NCBI RefSeq assembly: GCF_004341885.1
Contig: NZ_SLVX01000012.1
Location: 62,001 to 126,000, forward strand
DNA: 64,000 bases
Reading direction: 5' to 3'
Origin: Shinella granuli
GTDB lineage: Bacteria > Pseudomonadota > Alphaproteobacteria > Rhizobiales > Rhizobiaceae
Positions 19,996 to 29,180 of the stretch are shown here, piece by piece. Position numbers and translations under genes: made by a program. Numbering within the stretch: the first letter of the stretch is position 1; every line of letters starts with the position of its first letter. The notes below the pieces were generated by a model. That model saw only the letters and a program-made list of their open reading frames with translations. It was not told the origin of the DNA and did not search any database.

Positions 19996-19996
19996 T

Positions 19997-20704
19997 TCAA
20001 GCCTTGCCGTAGCGCGCGATGACATCGGCAAGCGGCACGTGGCCCTTGAAGGCGCCGGAGCCGGCCGGCGTCTCGCCGCTTTCCACCGCGGTGGCGAACA
20101 CGACGGCGGGGTCGGCCTCCAGCCGGCCGCGGATGGCCGCGATGCGGGGCCAGCGGCTCGCCGGGGCGACCGCGTGGTAATCGAGCCAGCGGGCGACGCC
20201 GATGAGCACGCCGTCCGCCAGCGTCGGGCGGTCGCCGGCAAGGTAAGGCGTGTCGCCGAGCATCGCCTCCAGCTTGTCGTGCCGCTCGATGACGCCCTTG
20301 CGGCCCCAGCGGCGGAGCGAATCCTCCAGCACCGGGTCCGGCGTCTCCAGTTCGAGCGCCGCCCAGAGGGGGCTGAAGGCGCCGGTGAAGCCGGTGTTGA
20401 GATAGGCCATGAGCTGGACCATGCGGTCGGCCTCCGGCGTTGCGGGATCGAAGCTGACGCGCCGTTCCGTGTCGCGCGCGGCGATCCAGTGGGCGATGGC
20501 CATGGTCTCGGTGATCACCCGGCCGTCATCGGTGACGAGGGCGGGCGTTTCGTGCCGGGCGTTGATGCGGGCATAGGAAGGGTCGCGCATTTCGCCCAGC
20601 ATGTCGACGCGGCAGAGGCGGTAGGGCTTTCCCAGCCATTCCAGCGCGGCGACGAGGCCCATGGAGCTTCCGGCGGGGAAGCCGTAGATGAGGATCGGTT
20701 CCAA
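19997..20704 (-). CDS. Glutathione S-transferase family protein
   Basis: The 235-residue protein has an N-terminal thioredoxin-like half with the GST glutathione-site pattern: INARHETPALVTDDGRVITETMAIAHWIA, including the cis-Pro and Glu-Thr. A helical C-terminal half follows, with LAGDRPTLADGVLIGVARWL, the GST C-terminal core motif. The class and substrate are not evident. The start is a TTG with GGAGAAG about 7 nt upstream. It is divergent from the HxlR regulator across a 110-bp gap, the usual layout for HxlR proteins and the oxidative or electrophile-response gene they control (inferred). Confidence 0.87.
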   Translation of the reverse strand: MEPILIYGFPAGSSMGLVAALEWLGKPYRLCRVDMLGEMRDPSYARINARHETPALVTDDGRVITETMAIAHWIAARDTERRVSFDPATPEADRMVQLMAYLNTGFTGAFSPLWAALELETPDPVLEDSLRRWGRKGVIERHDKLEAMLGDTPYLAGDRPTLADGVLIGVARWLDYHAVAPASRWPRIAAIRGRLEADPAVVFATAVESGETPAGSGAFKGHVPLADVIARYGKA

Positions 20705-20814
20705 TGTTCTTCTCCGTGATTTCTGTTGACCACGCTGCGCAGCGACACTGGACCTAAGCCTTGCCGGCCCCCATGTAAATTACGCACATTTTTGTCACCA
20801 CGCCGGAGCCCGCC
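20705..20814. promoter_or_regulatory. Divergent promoter region of GST and HxlR genes
   Basis: A 110-bp gap separates divergent starts. Its central part (ttgccggcccccatgtaaattacgcacatttttgtc, 20761-20796) is AT-richer than its surroundings and is the likely promoter and operator zone. The pattern gtaaattac at 20776-20784 is an inverted repeat (GTAA-A-TTAC), as HxlR operators often are. Actual binding is inferred only. Confidence 0.45.
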
Positions 20815-21177
20815 ATGAAGGATCTCGTTTCCCGCTGCCCGATCGAGGAGGTCATGCAGGTGCTGAGCGGCCGCTGGCCGACCCTGCTGATCTACTACCT
20901 GAAGGACGGCACGAAGCGCTTCAGCGACCTCAGGCGCGACAACCCGACCGTCTCGCACCGCATCCTGACGCTGGAACTGCGCAAGCTGGAAAAGGCCGGC
21001 ATCGTGCGGCGGACGGTGTTCGACGGCTATCCGCTGCGGGTCGAATACGACCTCACGCCATCCGGCCTGACGCTGCTGCCGCTGGTCGATGCGCTCGGCG
21101 ACTGGTGGGAGGCGCGGGATGCCAGGCGCCCGGCGCCGCAAATGAAGACGGCCGCCGAGGCGGCGGCCGTTTCGTAA
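20815..21177 (+). CDS. HxlR-family transcriptional regulator
   Basis: The 120-residue protein is almost entirely an HxlR winged helix-turn-helix. It has CPIEEVMQVLSGRWPTLLIYYL at the start with the family Cys at residue 8, RFSDLRRDNPTVSHRILTLELRKLEKAGIV for recognition, and YDLTPSGLTLLPLVDALGDWW for the dimer helix. The conserved N-terminal Cys is the thiol sensor in several HxlR/YodB/QorR members that respond to quinones or aldehydes; that fits control of the divergent GST gene, but is inferred. The last codons lie inside a hairpin (acggccgcc/ggcggccgt, 21148-21170) followed by TTTCG that may serve as its terminator. Confidence 0.92.
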   Translation: MKDLVSRCPIEEVMQVLSGRWPTLLIYYLKDGTKRFSDLRRDNPTVSHRILTLELRKLEKAGIVRRTVFDGYPLRVEYDLTPSGLTLLPLVDALGDWWEARDARRPAPQMKTAAEAAAVS

Positions 21178-21179
21178 GG

Positions 21180-21285
21180 CTAGAGCATTTCCGCTTTCCT
21201 TCGAATCGCGAAAACGCTCTATCTGTTTGTTTTTACGCAATTCCGGACGCAAAACCGCTACGCACTTTTGCTGGAATTGCTCTAG
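21180..21285. repeat. Rhizobial intergenic palindromic repeat (two-hairpin unit)
   Basis: A 106-bp element has perfect terminal inverted repeats (CTAGAGCA ... TGCTCTAG). Inside are two imperfect hairpins: agagc...gctct (21182-21220) and gcaattcc...ggaattgc (21237-21280). It fills the gap between the HxlR and malic enzyme stop codons. I recognise this sequence type as a short palindromic element found in many copies in Rhizobium/Sinorhizobium genomes; copy number cannot be checked here. Confidence 0.75.
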
Positions 21286-21292
21286 GGACCGG

Positions 21293-23605
21293 TCAGGCCG
21301 GGTTGGAGGCTTCCACCACGGCAAGCGCGGCCATGTTCACCACGCCGCGCGAGGTGACCGATGGCGAGAGGATATGGGCGGGCATGGCGGCGCCGAGCAG
21401 GATCGGGCCGACATGCAGGCTGTCCGTCATGGTCTTGACGACGCCGAGCGTGATGTTGGCGGCATCGAGATTGGGGAAGACCAGGAGGTTGGCTTCGCCG
21501 GACAGCGTCGAATTCGGCATGACGCGCTGGCGCAGGGCCTCGGAAATCGCGGCGTCGCCGTGCATTTCGCCGTCCGCCTCCAGCGTCGGGTCCATCTCGT
21601 GCACCATCTCCATGGCGCGGCGCATCTTGAAGGCGCTGTCGGAATCGCGCGAGCCGAAGTTCGAATGGGAGACGAGGGCGGCGCGGGGCGTGATGCCGAA
21701 GCGGCGGATCTCCTGCGCGGCCATCACCGTCATCTGCGCCACTTCCTCGGCCGTCGGGTCGAAGGTGACATAGGTGTCGGTGAAGAAGGTGGCGCCGCGC
21801 TGCGAGATCAGCAGGCTGAGCGCGGAGAAATCGAGCACGCCCTCCTTCTTGCCGATGATCTGGCTGACATCGCGCAGGTGCTTGGCATAACGCCCCTCGA
21901 CGCCGCAGATCAGCGCATCGGCCTCGCCACGCTTGAGGGCGAGCGCGCCGATGACGGTCTGGTTGGTGCGCACGATGGTGCGCGCGGCTTCCGGAATGAC
22001 GCCGCGGCGGCCGACGATGCGGAAATAGTCGTCGACATAGTCGCGGTAGCGCGGATCGTCCTCGGGGTTCACCACCTCGAAGTCCGCCTGCGGGCGGATG
22101 CGCAGGCCGTAGCGCTTGAGGCGCGTTTCGATGATCTGCGGGCGGCCGATGAGGATCGGCTTGGCGATGTCCTCCTCCAGCAGCACCTGGGCGGCGCGCA
22201 GCACGCGCTCGTCCTCGCCTTCGGCAAAGATCACGCGCTTCTTGGCGGCGTTCTTCGCGGCGGCGAAGATCGGCTTCATGATGAAGCCAGAGCGCCAGAC
22301 GAAGCGGTTGAGCTGGTCGAGATAGGCGTCGAAATCGGTGATCGGGCGCGTCGCCACGCTGGTTTCCGCCGCCGCGCGCGCGACGGCCGGCGCGATGCGC
22401 AGGATGAGGCGCTGGTCGAAGGGCGAGGGGATGAGGTAGTTCGGCCCGAAGCTCGGCGTTTCGCCGGAATAGGCGCGGGCGGCGACGTCGGACACTTCCT
22501 CGCGGGCGAGGGAGGCGATGGCGCGCACGGCGGCCATCTTCATCTCCTCGTTGATCGTGCGCGCGCCGCAATCGAGCGCGCCGCGGAAGATGTAGGGGAA
22601 GCAGAGGACGTTGTTGACCTGGTTGGGGAAGTCGGAGCGGCCGGTGCAGATCATCGCGTCCGGGCGGGCGGCGCGCGCCTCCTCGGGCATGATCTCCGGC
22701 GTCGGGTTGGCAAGCGCCATGATCAGCGGCTTTTCCGCCATGCGGGCGAGCAGCTCCGGTTTCAGGACGCCGGCGGCCGAAAGGCCGAGGAAGACGTCGG
22801 CGCCGTCGATGGTCTCGGAGAGCTGGCGCTTGTCCGTCTCCTGCGCATAGACGCTCTTCCACTGGTCCATCAGGGCCTCGCGGCCCTTGTAGACCACGCC
22901 TTCGATGTCGTGCACCCAGATGTTCTCGACCTTCGCGCCGAGCGAGACGAGCTGGTTGAGGCAGGCGAGCGCGGCCGCGCCCGCGCCCGAGGCGACGATC
23001 TTGGCGTCCGACAGCGCCTTGCCGGCGAGCTCCAGTCCGTTGAGGACCGCGGCGGCGACGATGATCGCCGTGCCGTGCTGGTCGTCGTGGAAGACGGGGA
23101 TGTCCATCTTCTCGCGCAACTGGCGCTCCACCTCGAAACATTCCGGCGCCTTGATGTCTTCGAGGTTGATGCCGCCGAAGGTCGGCTCCAGCGCGGAGAC
23201 GACATTCACCATCTCGCCGACGGTCGGGGCGTCGATCTCGATGTCGAAGACGTCGATGCCGGCGAACTTCTTGAAGAGCACCGCCTTGCCCTCCATCACG
23301 GGCTTGGAGGCGAGCGGGCCGATATTGCCGAGGCCGAGCACGGCCGTGCCGTTGGAGACGACGGCGACGAGGTTGGCGCGGGCCGTGTAGTCGGCGGCGG
23401 TCTGTGGATCGTCGCGGATGGCGATGCAGGGGGCGGCGACACCCGGCGAATAGGCGAGCGCCAGGTCGCGCTGGTTGCCGAGCGGCTTGGTCGGGTTGAT
23501 CTCGAGCTTGCCGGGGCGGGGGTGGCGGTGGAAGAAGAGGGCCTGCTGGTCGATGTCGCCGCTTGCCGGACCGTCCTGCGTCCGCGATTTGTCACCCGTG
23601 CTCAT
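21293..23605 (-). CDS. Malic enzyme with C-terminal phosphotransacetylase-like domain
   Basis: Oxidatively decarboxylates malate to pyruvate with NAD(P)+. The 770-residue protein is the large bacterial form. Residues from about 15 to 440 are malic enzyme ([40 protein letters not shown] for nucleotide binding, ANPTPEI). The remainder is homologous to phosphate acetyltransferase but not expected to be active as such. In rhizobia two such enzymes exist, NAD-dependent (dme, needed for symbiotic nitrogen fixation in S. meliloti) and NADP-dependent (tme). The length and the start of the catalytic domain favour the dme type, but I cannot decide. The ATG at 23605 has GGGAG 5 nt upstream. Confidence 0.93.
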   Translation of the reverse strand: MSTGDKSRTQDGPASGDIDQQALFFHRHPRPGKLEINPTKPLGNQRDLALAYSPGVAAPCIAIRDDPQTAADYTARANLVAVVSNGTAVLGLGNIGPLASKPVMEGKAVLFKKFAGIDVFDIEIDAPTVGEMVNVVSALEPTFGGINLEDIKAPECFEVERQLREKMDIPVFHDDQHGTAIIVAAAVLNGLELAGKALSDAKIVASGAGAAALACLNQLVSLGAKVENIWVHDIEGVVYKGREALMDQWKSVYAQETDKRQLSETIDGADVFLGLSAAGVLKPELLARMAEKPLIMALANPTPEIMPEEARAARPDAMICTGRSDFPNQVNNVLCFPYIFRGALDCGARTINEEMKMAAVRAIASLAREEVSDVAARAYSGETPSFGPNYLIPSPFDQRLILRIAPAVARAAAETSVATRPITDFDAYLDQLNRFVWRSGFIMKPIFAAAKNAAKKRVIFAEGEDERVLRAAQVLLEEDIAKPILIGRPQIIETRLKRYGLRIRPQADFEVVNPEDDPRYRDYVDDYFRIVGRRGVIPEAARTIVRTNQTVIGALALKRGEADALICGVEGRYAKHLRDVSQIIGKKEGVLDFSALSLLISQRGATFFTDTYVTFDPTAEEVAQMTVMAAQEIRRFGITPRAALVSHSNFGSRDSDSAFKMRRAMEMVHEMDPTLEADGEMHGDAAISEALRQRVMPNSTLSGEANLLVFPNLDAANITLGVVKTMTDSLHVGPILLGAAMPAHILSPSVTSRGVVNMAALAVVEASNPA

Positions 23606-23839
23606 GATGCTCCCTGCCATATGCTGTTTTCGTTGCGGCCCTTCGCTCTGCGAAACGCCGCGACGTGAGGTTTTCCGAGTCTTCCATAAAGCCGCAATCA
23701 GCGGCCTGTGCAATGCCTATTTGCCGTCGAAAAAGGCATAGGTGTGTCATCAATCTGAAACAGGAGTCTGGTTTTCAACGGGATGAAAGCCGCCCTTTCC
23801 GACGACCACCGCGGCGGCCGGCCACCCGGAGAAAGACGC

Positions 23840-24676
23840 ATGACTGCGACCCTTGCCGACCCCAATGTCCGCCACTTCCGCACGCTGTTCATCTCGGACG
23901 TGCATCTGGGATCGAAGGCGGCCAAGGCGGACTTCCTGATCGACTTCCTGCGGCATCATGAAGCCGAGACGATCGTGCTCGTCGGCGACATCGTCGACGG
24001 CTGGCGCCTGAAGCGCAACTGGTATTGGCCGCAGGCCTTCAACGACGTCACGCAGAAGCTCCTGCGCAAGGCGCGCAAGGGCACGCGCATCATCTACATT
24101 CCCGGCAACCACGACGAATTCCTGCGCGACTTTCCCGGCACCCATTTCGGCGGCGTGGAAGTGGCCGACCGCATCATCCACGAGGCGGCCGACGGCAAGC
24201 GCTACCTCGTGCTGCATGGCGACGAGTTCGACGTCGTCGTGCGCCATGCCCGCGTCGTCGCCTATCTCGGCGACTGGGCCTATGACGCGGCCATCGCCAT
24301 CAACGTCGTCTTCGCCGCCATCCGCCGCCGGCTCGGCCTGCCGTACTGGTCCTTCTCCTCCTGGGCCAAGCAGCAGGTGAAGACGGCGGTGAACTTCATC
24401 GGCGAGTTCCAGAAGGTCGTCGTCGACGAGGCGCGGCGCCATGATGCCGACGGCGTGATCTGCGGCCACATCCACCATGCCGTCATCACCGAGATCGACG
24501 GCATCCGCTACATCAACAGCGGCGACTGGGTGGAAAGCTGCACGGCGATCGCCGAGCACCATGACGGCGAGATGGAACTGATCACCTGGCAGAAGCTCGC
24601 GGCCAATCCCGCCGAGGTGGTTCCGGTCTCGCGCCGGATGCTGGCGATCGAGACCCGGGAGCCGGAGGCCGCCTGA
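23840..24676 (+). CDS. Calcineurin-like metallophosphoesterase (LpxH-like family)
   Basis: The 278-residue protein has all metal-ligand motifs of the calcineurin phosphoesterase fold: FISDVHLGS (near residue 18), VGDIVDGW, IPGNHDEFL, LVLHGDEFDVV and ICGHIHHA. Its closest named relatives are the UDP-2,3-diacylglucosamine diphosphatase LpxH and its paralogues. Many alphaproteobacteria use LpxI instead, so involvement in lipid A synthesis is uncertain. No signal peptide is present. The ATG at 23840 has GGAGAAAG just upstream; an ATG at 23783 is an alternative. It is divergent from the malic enzyme. Confidence 0.85.
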   Translation: MTATLADPNVRHFRTLFISDVHLGSKAAKADFLIDFLRHHEAETIVLVGDIVDGWRLKRNWYWPQAFNDVTQKLLRKARKGTRIIYIPGNHDEFLRDFPGTHFGGVEVADRIIHEAADGKRYLVLHGDEFDVVVRHARVVAYLGDWAYDAAIAINVVFAAIRRRLGLPYWSFSSWAKQQVKTAVNFIGEFQKVVVDEARRHDADGVICGHIHHAVITEIDGIRYINSGDWVESCTAIAEHHDGEMELITWQKLAANPAEVVPVSRRMLAIETREPEAA

Positions 24677-24873
24677 GCCTGCCGCGCAGAGTGCATGGCG
24701 GTTTTGCGGCAACGACATGGGCACAGGCAGGGAGCCGGCGCGCAAGATGCGAAGCTATGCGCTTAGCCGGCTTTCACAAATCCGGCATTCCCGCCGGCGG
24801 GCAGAAATAGCGGATTGGCGTACGTACATCGGCATGATAGAGCGGATGGCGTTCCAATGCAGGTTCCCCGCCA

Positions 24874-26091
24874 ATGAATGCCCCCTCCGGTTTTACCGTG
24901 ACCGCCGGCGCGCCGCCGTTCTTTGCTGCGCGCATCGCTCTCGTCTTCTGCGCGCCGATGATGGTCAACGGCATTGCCCTGCCGTTCTTTCCGGTCTGGC
25001 TGGAAACGCTGTCAATGAGCGATTTCCAGATCGGCATCGTCCTCGCCGTGCCGATGTTCGTGCGCGTCTTCACGGCGCCGGTGGCCGGCATCATCGCGGA
25101 CCGGATCGGCGAGCGTTCCATCGTGCTGCTCTGGTCGGCGCTGCTGTCGCTTCTGACGGCGCTCGCGCTCTTTGCGACCGGGTCCTTCTGGCCGGTGCTG
25201 CTGCTCTATACGCTGCAGGGCGCGGTCTATTCGCCCTATGTGCCGATCACCGAGGCGATCATGCTGTCCGGCGTGCGGCGCTGGAATTTCGACTATGGCA
25301 AGATGCGTCTCTGGGGCTCGCTCGCCTTCATCGTCGCGACCATGATCGGCGGTTGGCTTGCCGGCCTCTACGGCGGCGACATGGTGCTGCCGGCCATGGC
25401 CGCCGCCTTCGTTCTGACCGTGCTCGGCGCGGTGATCGCGCCGCGGATCGGCAAGCCGCGCCGCCCGTCGCCGATCGCTGCGATCGCCACCATGCCGACG
25501 AAGAGCACGCTGCGGCAGGCGGATGTGCAGCTCATGCTGATCGGCGTCTCGCTCGTCAATGCGAGCCACGCCATGCTGTTCGCCTTCTCGGCGATCTACT
25601 GGCAGAAGATGGGGTTCAGCGGCGTGGACGTCGGCATCCTGTGGAGCGCCGGCGTGCTGGCCGAGGTGGTCTTCTTCCTCTTCGCCGTCCAGTTGCGGCG
25701 GCGCTTCGATCTCTGGTCCATGATGATGGTCGGCGGCGCCGTGGCGGTCGGCCGCTGGGTTCTCTTTCCGATGGACATGTCCTTCGCCGGCTATTTCGCG
25801 CTGCAATGTCTGCACGCCTTCACCTATGCGCTCATCCATATGAGCGCGCAGAGCCGGCTCGTGGAGCGCGTGGCGGAGGAGCAGGAGGCGGCCGCGCAGG
25901 GGCTCTATTTCTTCTATACAGGCGTCTTCACCGCGCTCGCCACCTTCGTTTCGGGCTATGCTTATAGCTGGTACGGCGTCCAGGGCTTCTACCTGATGTC
26001 GCTCGTCGCCGCGGCCGGCCTCCTCTCGGTCATTGCCGGGCGCGTCGTCGCGCCGCGCGCTCAGCCCCAGAGCGCGGCGTCCGGCGGATAG
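24874..26091 (+). CDS. MFS transporter, PPP (phenylpropionate permease-like) family
   Basis: The 405-residue membrane protein has about 12 hydrophobic segments. The N-terminal half carries PVWLETLSMSDFQIGIVLAVPMFVRVFTAPVAGIIADRIG, and MRLWGSLAFIVATMIGGWLAG stands in segment 5. Both are typical of the HcaT/3-phenylpropionate permease-like group. The substrate is unknown; the group is broadly conserved in alphaproteobacteria without known link to aromatics. The ATG at 24874 has only a weak ribosome site. Its last 31 bp overlap the 3' end of the convergent dipeptide epimerase gene. Confidence 0.88.
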   Translation: MNAPSGFTVTAGAPPFFAARIALVFCAPMMVNGIALPFFPVWLETLSMSDFQIGIVLAVPMFVRVFTAPVAGIIADRIGERSIVLLWSALLSLLTALALFATGSFWPVLLLYTLQGAVYSPYVPITEAIMLSGVRRWNFDYGKMRLWGSLAFIVATMIGGWLAGLYGGDMVLPAMAAAFVLTVLGAVIAPRIGKPRRPSPIAAIATMPTKSTLRQADVQLMLIGVSLVNASHAMLFAFSAIYWQKMGFSGVDVGILWSAGVLAEVVFFLFAVQLRRRFDLWSMMMVGGAVAVGRWVLFPMDMSFAGYFALQCLHAFTYALIHMSAQSRLVERVAEEQEAAAQGLYFFYTGVFTALATFVSGYAYSWYGVQGFYLMSLVAAAGLLSVIAGRVVAPRAQPQSAASGG

Positions 26092-27044
26092 ACGGTCGAG
26101 CCTTCGTAGCGGAGGCCCGGCTCGCGGTCGCGGGCAAGCAGCAGCGGGCCGTCGAGATCGACGAAATCGGCGCCCTGCGCGAGCAGCACGGCCGGCGCCA
26201 TGCCGAGCGACGTGCCGACCATGCAGCCCACCATGATCTTCAGCCCGTGCTCCTTCGCCGCCTCGCGCAGCGCCAGCGCCTCCGTCAGCCCGCCGGCCTT
26301 GTCGAGCTTGATGTTGATCGCGTCATAGCGGTCGATGAGGCTCTTGACGTCCTGCGTGCGGTGCACGCTCTCGTCGGCGCAGATCGGGACGGGGCGGGCA
26401 AGGTCGCGCAGCGCCGAATCGTTTCCGGCCGGAAGCGGCTGCTCGACGAGGGCGATGCGCGCCTCGGCGCACAGGGCGAGGTGATGGGCGAGGTTTTCCG
26501 GCGTCCAGCCCTCGTTGGCATCGAGGATGATGGCGCTTTCCGGCGCGCCGGCGCGCACCGCGCGGATGCGGGCGGCATCGTCCGCCGTGCCGACCTTGAC
26601 CTTGAGCAGGGGCCGGCCCGCCTCCTGCGCCGCCTGCCGCTGCATCGCCTCGGGCTCGCCGAGGGAGAGCGTGTAGGCGGTGACGAGCTCCTGCGGCGGC
26701 GCGGCGTTGATCACCTGCCAGGTCGGCACGCCGGACAGCTTCGCTTCGAGGTCCCACAGCGCGCAGTCGATGGCGTTGCGCGCCGCGCCCGCGGGCATGA
26801 TCCGCGCCAGTTCCTCGCGGCCCATGCCATCCTCTACGGCGCCGCGCATGTCCTCGATGGCGGCAAGCACGCCGGCGACCGATTCGCCGTAGCGCGCATA
26901 GGGAACGCATTCGCCGCGTCCGGAAAGGCCGGAACCGCCGATCGTGCAGGTCACCACCTCGGCCGTCGTCTTGGCGCCGCGGGAAATGGTGAAGGTGCCG
27001 GCAATCGGGAAGCTTTCGGCGGTGGCGAGCATTGTGCGGCGCAT
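26061..27044 (-). CDS. L-Ala-D/L-Glu (dipeptide) epimerase, enolase superfamily
   Basis: Epimerises dipeptides such as L-Ala-D-Glu from murein turnover. The 327-residue protein shows the MLE-subgroup catalytic set: K148 and K150 (LLKVKVG), metal ligands D175 (ILDANEGW), E201 (VEQPLP) and D224 (CADESVH), and K246 (INIKLDKAGG) on the other face. The C-terminal DLDGP motif is the one found in Ala-Glu epimerases (YcjG-like). Exact specificity needs assay. The ATG at 27044 has CCAGGA about 9 nt upstream. The gene is divergent from the MCE transport operon (97-bp gap) and overlaps the MFS gene at its 3' end by 31 bp. Confidence 0.87.
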   Translation of the reverse strand: MRRTMLATAESFPIAGTFTISRGAKTTAEVVTCTIGGSGLSGRGECVPYARYGESVAGVLAAIEDMRGAVEDGMGREELARIMPAGAARNAIDCALWDLEAKLSGVPTWQVINAAPPQELVTAYTLSLGEPEAMQRQAAQEAGRPLLKVKVGTADDAARIRAVRAGAPESAIILDANEGWTPENLAHHLALCAEARIALVEQPLPAGNDSALRDLARPVPICADESVHRTQDVKSLIDRYDAINIKLDKAGGLTEALALREAAKEHGLKIMVGCMVGTSLGMAPAVLLAQGADFVDLDGPLLLARDREPGLRYEGSTVYPPDAALWG

Positions 27045-27141
27045 GGGACTGATCCTGGCAGGCTTGAAAAAATCGTGGCGGGAAGGGGCTTTTGCGGGTT
27101 CGTTCGGTGACAGACGGGCGGCGAGCCGGTAAGACAGGCGC

Positions 27142-28326
27142 ATGTTGTCCCAAGCACGGGAAGATGCAAGAGACTTGACCGGCGCCCGTTCCCCCCTCGA
27201 CATCGCGATCGAAAAGCTGCCCGGCAAGGACGGGGAGGTCTGGCGCCTTTCCGGCGAATGGGTGAACACGACCGCGGTTGCCGCGAGCAAGCGGCTTGCG
27301 GATATCGGCCGCGGGCAGGGCGGCGTGCTGGAAATCGACCTCGGCGGCGTTACAGCCATGGATACCGCCGGGGCCTGGCTGCTGCGCCGGGCCATCACCG
27401 AACGGCAGGGCGGCGGCGGCGCGGTGAGCCTCACCGACCGCGAGGGTACGCACTATGCCGACCTGATTTCGGCATTGCCGGAAAAGCTTGCCGAGCCGCG
27501 CGATGAGGGCGGCGGGAAAGGCACGCTGTTCGAGCGCATCTTCGAGCCCGTCGGCCGCACCGTGGTGGATATCTGGGACGATGCGGTCGCCGCCATGTTC
27601 ATCCTCGGCTCGGCGGTGCGCGGGGCCCAGTTGAAGCTTGGCCGCCGCAGCGGCGTGTCGCCCTCGGCGATCGTGCACCAGATCGACCATATGGGCGTGC
27701 GCGCCGTGCCGATCATCCTGCTGATGTCCTTCCTCATCGGCGCGATCATCGCCCAGCAGGGCGCCTTCCAGCTACGTTACTTCGGCGCCGAGGTCTTCGT
27801 CGTCGACCTCGTCGGCATCCTTCAGTTGCGCGAGGTCGGCGTGCTGCTCACCGCCATCATGATCGCCGGCCGATCGGGCAGCGCGATCACGGCCGAGATC
27901 GGCTCGATGAAGATGCGCGAGGAGATCGATGCGCTGAAGGTCATGGGCCTCAGCCCCATCGGCGTGCTCGTCTTCCCGCGGCTCGTGGCGCTGACGGTCG
28001 CGCTGCCGCTGCTCACCATCATCGCCAACTTTGCCGCCCTCGGCGGGGCCGCCTTCGTCGCCTGGTCCTATTCCGGCATCACCTTCGATACCTTCCTGTC
28101 GCGCCTTCGCGAGGCGATCGACCTGTCGACCGTGGTGTCCGGCATGATCAAGGCGCCGTTCATGGCGCTGATCATCGGCATCGTTGCCTCGGTCGAGGGG
28201 CTGAAGGTGGGCGGCAGCGCCGAATCGCTCGGCCGCCACGTCACCGCCGCCGTGGTGAAGTCCATCTTCGTCGTCATTCTCGTCGATGGGCTCTTCGCCA
28301 TGTTCTACGCCGCGATCGATTTCTGA
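27142..28326 (+). CDS. MCE/Mla-type ABC permease with N-terminal STAS domain (MlaE-like)
   Basis: This is the inner-membrane permease of a lipid ABC transporter. Residues about 20-125 form a STAS domain (VLEIDLGGVTAMDTAGAWLLRR), equivalent to the separate MlaB subunit of E. coli. The remainder is the MlaE permease with about five membrane segments and the conserved EIGSMKMREEIDALKVMGLSP cytoplasmic coupling stretch. The 394-residue fused form is common in alphaproteobacteria. It is the first gene of an operon of permease, ATPase, MCE protein and lipoprotein, the gene order of the Sphingobium LinKLMN importer. It probably moves phospholipids between the two membranes (inferred). Confidence 0.93.
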   Translation: MLSQAREDARDLTGARSPLDIAIEKLPGKDGEVWRLSGEWVNTTAVAASKRLADIGRGQGGVLEIDLGGVTAMDTAGAWLLRRAITERQGGGGAVSLTDREGTHYADLISALPEKLAEPRDEGGGKGTLFERIFEPVGRTVVDIWDDAVAAMFILGSAVRGAQLKLGRRSGVSPSAIVHQIDHMGVRAVPIILLMSFLIGAIIAQQGAFQLRYFGAEVFVVDLVGILQLREVGVLLTAIMIAGRSGSAITAEIGSMKMREEIDALKVMGLSPIGVLVFPRLVALTVALPLLTIIANFAALGGAAFVAWSYSGITFDTFLSRLREAIDLSTVVSGMIKAPFMALIIGIVASVEGLKVGGSAESLGRHVTAAVVKSIFVVILVDGLFAMFYAAIDF

Positions 28327-28334
28327 GGACATCC

Positions 28335-29120
28335 ATGGAGCAGGTTTCGGCAAAGGCGGATGACGTGATGCTTTCGGTCAAGGACCTGACCGTCGGCTTC
28401 GGCAGCAACATCGTGCTCGACAAGCTCAATCTTGACATCTACCGCGGCGAGATCCTCGGCTTCGTCGGCGCCTCCGGCACGGGCAAGTCGGTGCTGATGC
28501 GCACGGTGCTGCGCCTCTTGCGCCGCCGCTCGGGTACGATCCGCATCTTCGGCTTGGATTTCGACAAGGCGAGCGAGGCGGAGCGCCTGGCGCTCGACAT
28601 GAAGCTCGGCGTGCTCTTCCAGCATGGCGCGCTGTTCTCCTCGCTGACGGTCAAGGAGAACATCCAGGTGCCGATGCGCGAATATCTCGACCTGCCGCAG
28701 GCGATGATGGACGAGCTGGCGCGGCTGAAGATCGAGCTGGTGGGCCTTGCCCCGGAGGCGGCGAACAAATACCCGTCCGAGCTTTCGGGCGGCATGATCA
28801 AGCGCGCGGCGCTGGCCCGCGCGCTGGCGCTCGACCCGGCCCTCGTCTTCCTCGACGAGCCGACCTCGGGCCTCGACCCCATCGGTGCGGCGGAATTCGA
28901 CGAGCTGATCGCCAAACTGCGCGACACCCTCGGATTGACCGTGTATATGGTGACTCACGACCTCGACAGCCTGTTTTCGGTTTGCGATCGCATCGCCGTT
29001 CTCGGGCAGAAGAAGGTCATGGTCGAAGGCACGATCGAGGACATGCTGGCCTTTGACGATCCCTGGGTGCAGTCCTATTTCCGGGGCAAGCGCGCGCGAT
29101 CGATCGTGCGGAAAACGTGA
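28335..29120 (+). CDS. MCE/Mla-type ABC transporter ATPase (MlaF-like)
   Basis: The 261-residue ATPase of the lipid transporter has Walker A GASGTGKS (45-52), the Q-loop Gln near 96 in VLFQHGALFSSLTV, the signature LSGGMIKRAALARA (150 onwards), Walker B FLDEP (172-176) and the switch His in VTHD. The hydrophobic ALFSSLTV after the Q-loop is typical of the MlaF group, which contacts the MlaE coupling helix. It starts 8 bp after the permease stop with a GAGGA ribosome site, so coupling is likely. Confidence 0.94.
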   Translation: MEQVSAKADDVMLSVKDLTVGFGSNIVLDKLNLDIYRGEILGFVGASGTGKSVLMRTVLRLLRRRSGTIRIFGLDFDKASEAERLALDMKLGVLFQHGALFSSLTVKENIQVPMREYLDLPQAMMDELARLKIELVGLAPEAANKYPSELSGGMIKRAALARALALDPALVFLDEPTSGLDPIGAAEFDELIAKLRDTLGLTVYMVTHDLDSLFSVCDRIAVLGQKKVMVEGTIEDMLAFDDPWVQSYFRGKRARSIVRKT

Positions 29121-29180
29121 GGACGTGTCCGGGGCCGGCAGGCCCTGGCGGATGGAACTGCGAGCAGGATAGCCCGAAGC

